Source: an uncultured Clostridia bacterium
GTDB taxonomy: Bacteria > Bacillota_A > Clostridia > Christensenellales > Aristaeellaceae
DNA length: 14,219 nt
Reading direction: 5' to 3'
Assembly: GCA_947166205.1 (NCBI GenBank)
Contig: CAMVDI010000025.1
Span: 1-14,219, forward strand
In this document: one piece after another, positions 11,864-14,219 of the stretch
Layout: every line of letters begins with the position of its first letter
How positions within the stretch are numbered: position 1 is the first letter of the stretch
Program-made: the position numbers and the translations under genes
The notes under the pieces: generated by a model
Database searches by the model: none
What the model was told of the DNA's origin: nothing
Seen by the model: the letters and a program-made list of their open reading frames with translations, nothing else

Positions 11864-14219
11864 ATGCGGATCTGGGTACAGGAGGCCGGGGAGGACTGGA
11901 CGGACATCGCGTGGGAACCGGCGGAGAAGGCGGAAAGCTATCGGGTGTACTGGTCGGACAGATATCACGGAACCACGGTTTTCAAGCAGGCGGGGGAGAC
12001 GGGGGAAACCCGCTTCCGCTTCCGCCGGGGAACCCACGTGCCTTATTATCTTTACGCGGAGGCCGTCATCGGCGGCCGGGCGGCGGAAAGGACCGACGTG
12101 ATCCGGACGCCGGTGAAAAAGAAGCTGCGGCCCCAGCTGGAGAAGCTGAACCGGGGCCTGGCCGCCGCCTGCCGGGAGGACGGGATCTTCGTGGCCTGGC
12201 GGCTGCTGCGGGAGGAAGTGACCGGATACGGGGACACCGGGATGACCGGGGCGGCCTTCGCCCTGTACCGGGACGGAAAGCGTATCGCCACGGTGACCGA
12301 CAGCACGAACTACCTGGACCGGGAGGGGACGAAGGACAGCCTGTATCAGGTGGCGCCCATCCTGGACGGGGAGGAAAAGGAAAAATGCGAACCGGCGCGG
12401 CCCTGGAAAAGCGGGAAGAACTATCTGGACATTCCGCTGCGGAAGCCGGCGGACGGCGTGACCCGGCCCGGCACGATGCATCCGGAGGGGGAAAAATACA
12501 CCTACAGCGCCAACGATATGTCCGTCGGGGACGCGGACGGGGACGGGGAGCTGGAATACTATGTGAAATGGGATCCCTCCGATTCCCATGACGTGTCCCA
12601 CCGGGGATATACGGGAAACTGCCTCATCGACTGCTACAAGCTGGACGGGCGGCTGCTGTGGCGGCTGGATCTGGGCCGGAACATCCGGGCCGGGGCCCAT
12701 TACACCCAGTTCATGGTCTATGATTTCGACGGGGACGGCCGGGCGGAGATGTGCGTGAAGACGGCGCCGGGCACCCGGATGACCGTCTACGATGAGAACG
12801 GGGAGGTCCGGAGCGAAAAGTATATCACCCTGCTGCCCGAAGACGAGGCCGCGGGCCGGACCAACGGGGACGACTACGTCTGCTCCGCGGAGGATTACCG
12901 GAACCATATGGCGGACGTGTTCGCGGCCTGGCGGGACCATCCCGAGGTCAGGAACGGGCACTGGCCGGATACCCTGGAGGCCTGCTTCGGCATCCCGCGG
13001 AAATATGAATACCCCCTCAGCCGGAAGGACGCGGAGGCCCTGGCGGATTACTTCATCCGGGTCTACGCCCCCGGCCGCAGCGGGAAGAACCGGCTGGATC
13101 AGTTCGAGGGCTTCATCTATGAGGGCCCGGAGTATCTGACCATGTTCTCCGGGGACGGAAGGGAGCTGGAAACCATTCCCTTCCCCGTGCCCCGGGAGGA
13201 CGACGGGCTCCTGTGGGGGGACTACAGCATGGCCCGCATCGAGCCCTGCAACCGGGTGGACCGGTTTCTGTCCGCCGTGGCGTATCTGGACGGGGAGCAT
13301 CCCAGCGTGATCATCGGCAGGGGATACTACACCCGCACCACCGTGACGGCCTACGACTTCCGTGACGGCCGCTTTGTCCGGCGGTTCACCGCGGATTCCG
13401 GACACGTGGTCATGAGCAACCCCTTCAACGACAACTGCCATGCGGGCCGGGGCGTGAGCCCCACCCACGGCCTGCTGGCCGGCCAGGGAAACCACAGCAT
13501 GGCGGTCGCCGACGTGGACGGGGACGGATGCCAGGAAATCGTCTACGGCGCGGCGGTCATCGACCAGGACGGCAGCCTGCTGTATTCCAGCTACGGCCCC
13601 ATGCCGGACGGCTCGGAGGCGAAATTCGGCCACGGGGATTCCATGCACTGCGGCATCATCGATCCGGACCGGCCGGGAATGCAGATCTTCAACGTGTTTG
13701 AGGGGGCCAGGGCCGCGCCCTGGGGATGGGCCCTGCGGGACGCGGAAACCGGGGAAGTTCTCTTCGGCGAGCCGGCGGACACGGATCTGGGCCGGTGCAT
13801 GGTGGGGGACGTGGTGCCAGGCGTGCGGGGGCTGCAGTGCTGGGTGCTGAAAACCTATGACGCGAAGGGAAATCAGCTGGATGTGCCCCTGCTGGGGACG
13901 AACGCCAGCATCCGGTGGGCGGCGGATCTGAGCACGCAGGTGACGGACGGGGTGGACTACCTGCGGGGGGAGCACGTGGGCCGGATCGCGGACAATACCC
14001 ACGGGGTCATGCTGGAGCCCGAGGATACCCTGACCAATAACGGCACAAAGGGCAATCCCTGCCTGATCGCGGATATTTTCGGCGACTTCCGGGAGGAGAT
14101 CCTGCTCCGCACCCGGGACAGCACCGCCATCCGGATCTATATGAACACGGAGATCACGGAGCACAAGCTGTTCACCCTGCTGTATGACGTTCAGTACCGG
14201 GTGGGCGTCGCCTGGCAGA
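11864..14219 (+). CDS. PL11 rhamnogalacturonan lyase (YesW/YesX-like), 3' end outside the window
   Basis: The frame starts at ATG 11864, 9 nt after GGAGG (11850-11854), and stays open to the window edge, giving 785 visible residues. Residues about 1-84 resemble an Fn3-type domain (ESYRVYWSDRY, THVPYYLYAEAV). The PL11 part begins near 105 (DGIFVAWRLL, then YRDGKRIA) and shows the family signature YSANDMSVGDADGDGELE (204-221), KWDPSDSHD, GAHYTQFMVYDFDGDGRAEM and VADVDGDGCQEI (near 538), the DxDGDG loops being calcium sites of the beta-propeller. PL11 enzymes cut the rhamnose-galacturonate backbone of pectin rhamnogalacturonan I by beta-elimination. No signal peptide is visible, so it would act inside the cell on imported oligomers, as YesX does. 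Residues about 301-400 look like an insertion absent from YesW. Overall length exceeds the roughly 610-620 of the Bacillus enzymes. Confidence 0.93.
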   Translation, partial: MRIWVQEAGEDWTDIAWEPAEKAESYRVYWSDRYHGTTVFKQAGETGETRFRFRRGTHVPYYLYAEAVIGGRAAERTDVIRTPVKKKLRPQLEKLNRGLAAACREDGIFVAWRLLREEVTGYGDTGMTGAAFALYRDGKRIATVTDSTNYLDREGTKDSLYQVAPILDGEEKEKCEPARPWKSGKNYLDIPLRKPADGVTRPGTMHPEGEKYTYSANDMSVGDADGDGELEYYVKWDPSDSHDVSHRGYTGNCLIDCYKLDGRLLWRLDLGRNIRAGAHYTQFMVYDFDGDGRAEMCVKTAPGTRMTVYDENGEVRSEKYITLLPEDEAAGRTNGDDYVCSAEDYRNHMADVFAAWRDHPEVRNGHWPDTLEACFGIPRKYEYPLSRKDAEALADYFIRVYAPGRSGKNRLDQFEGFIYEGPEYLTMFSGDGRELETIPFPVPREDDGLLWGDYSMARIEPCNRVDRFLSAVAYLDGEHPSVIIGRGYYTRTTVTAYDFRDGRFVRRFTADSGHVVMSNPFNDNCHAGRGVSPTHGLLAGQGNHSMAVADVDGDGCQEIVYGAAVIDQDGSLLYSSYGPMPDGSEAKFGHGDSMHCGIIDPDRPGMQIFNVFEGARAAPWGWALRDAETGEVLFGEPADTDLGRCMVGDVVPGVRGLQCWVLKTYDAKGNQLDVPLLGTNASIRWAADLSTQVTDGVDYLRGEHVGRIADNTHGVMLEPEDTLTNNGTKGNPCLIADIFGDFREEILLRTRDSTAIRIYMNTEITEHKLFTLLYDVQYRVGVAWQ

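Noticed and set aside
11743..12591. 282-codon + strand frame overlapping the start of the PL11 gene
   Set aside because: Gly/Arg-rich translation without any domain, in a different frame from the PL11 lyase, which has full motif support.
11279..14164. 961-codon open frame on the - strand
   Set aside because: It lies fully antisense to MerR and the PL11 lyase, both of which have clear family motifs. Its translation is rich in Pro, Arg, His and Val with no recognisable domain, as expected from the G/C-biased third positions of the real genes.

Overview
The window looks like a chromosomal segment of a GC-rich Gram-positive anaerobe, most likely a gut or rumen Clostridia member. The reasons are the gene set (VTC-domain/DUF4956 pair, Cthe_2159-type surface protein, LarC, PL11 rhamnogalacturonan lyase, AdhR-like regulator), strong purine-rich Shine-Dalgarno sites and heavy G/C use at third codon positions. 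That codon bias creates several very long antisense open frames (up to 961 codons) that are not genes. The taxon is an inference; no rRNA or marker gene is present.

Layout. (1) 1-246: the 3' end of a YbaK-type aminoacyl-tRNA deacylase, closed by two tandem intrinsic terminators (261-311 and 316-359). (2) 435-4516: a tightly packed + strand gene block: a membrane-anchored phosphodiester glycosidase (NAGPA domain), a 66-residue two-helix membrane protein, a VTC-type polyphosphate polymerase domain protein, a DUF4956 membrane protein, and a secreted Cthe_2159-like beta-helix carbohydrate-binding protein with a Gly/Arg/Gln/Trp tail. (3) 4647-6556: an OmpR-type response regulator and its histidine kinase, overlapping by ATGA, behind a candidate extended -10 promoter. 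(4) 6705-8033: larC, unsplit and carrying a 61-residue His/Asp/Glu tract. (5) 8173-8997: a xylose-isomerase-like TIM barrel sugar epimerase/isomerase. (6) On the - strand, 11167-9992 an iron-type alcohol dehydrogenase (YqhD/BdhA) followed by 9865-8981 a short FMN alpha-hydroxy-acid dehydrogenase; the latter overlaps the end of the isomerase gene tail to tail. (7) 11315-11689: a MerR regulator diverging from the dehydrogenase. (8) 11864 to the right edge: a PL11 rhamnogalacturonan lyase, cut by the window end.

How the parts may work together. Block (2) plus (3) resembles a cell-envelope module: polyphosphate-type polymerase chemistry on the cytoplasmic face (VTC + DUF4956), two exported proteins that share a Gly-rich basic low-complexity segment, and an adjacent two-component system that may sense its output. 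No function is proven for the module. The MerR/ADH pair is the best-supported regulatory circuit: the regulator has Cys at position 52 as in Bacillus subtilis AdhR, and the dehydrogenase promoter has a 19-bp spacer filled by an inverted repeat of the AdhR type, so aldehyde-induced expression of the ADH (and probably the downstream FMN enzyme) is likely. The - strand transcript has no clear stop at 8981 but meets a good - strand terminator at 8050-8085, implying antisense transcription through the isomerase gene.
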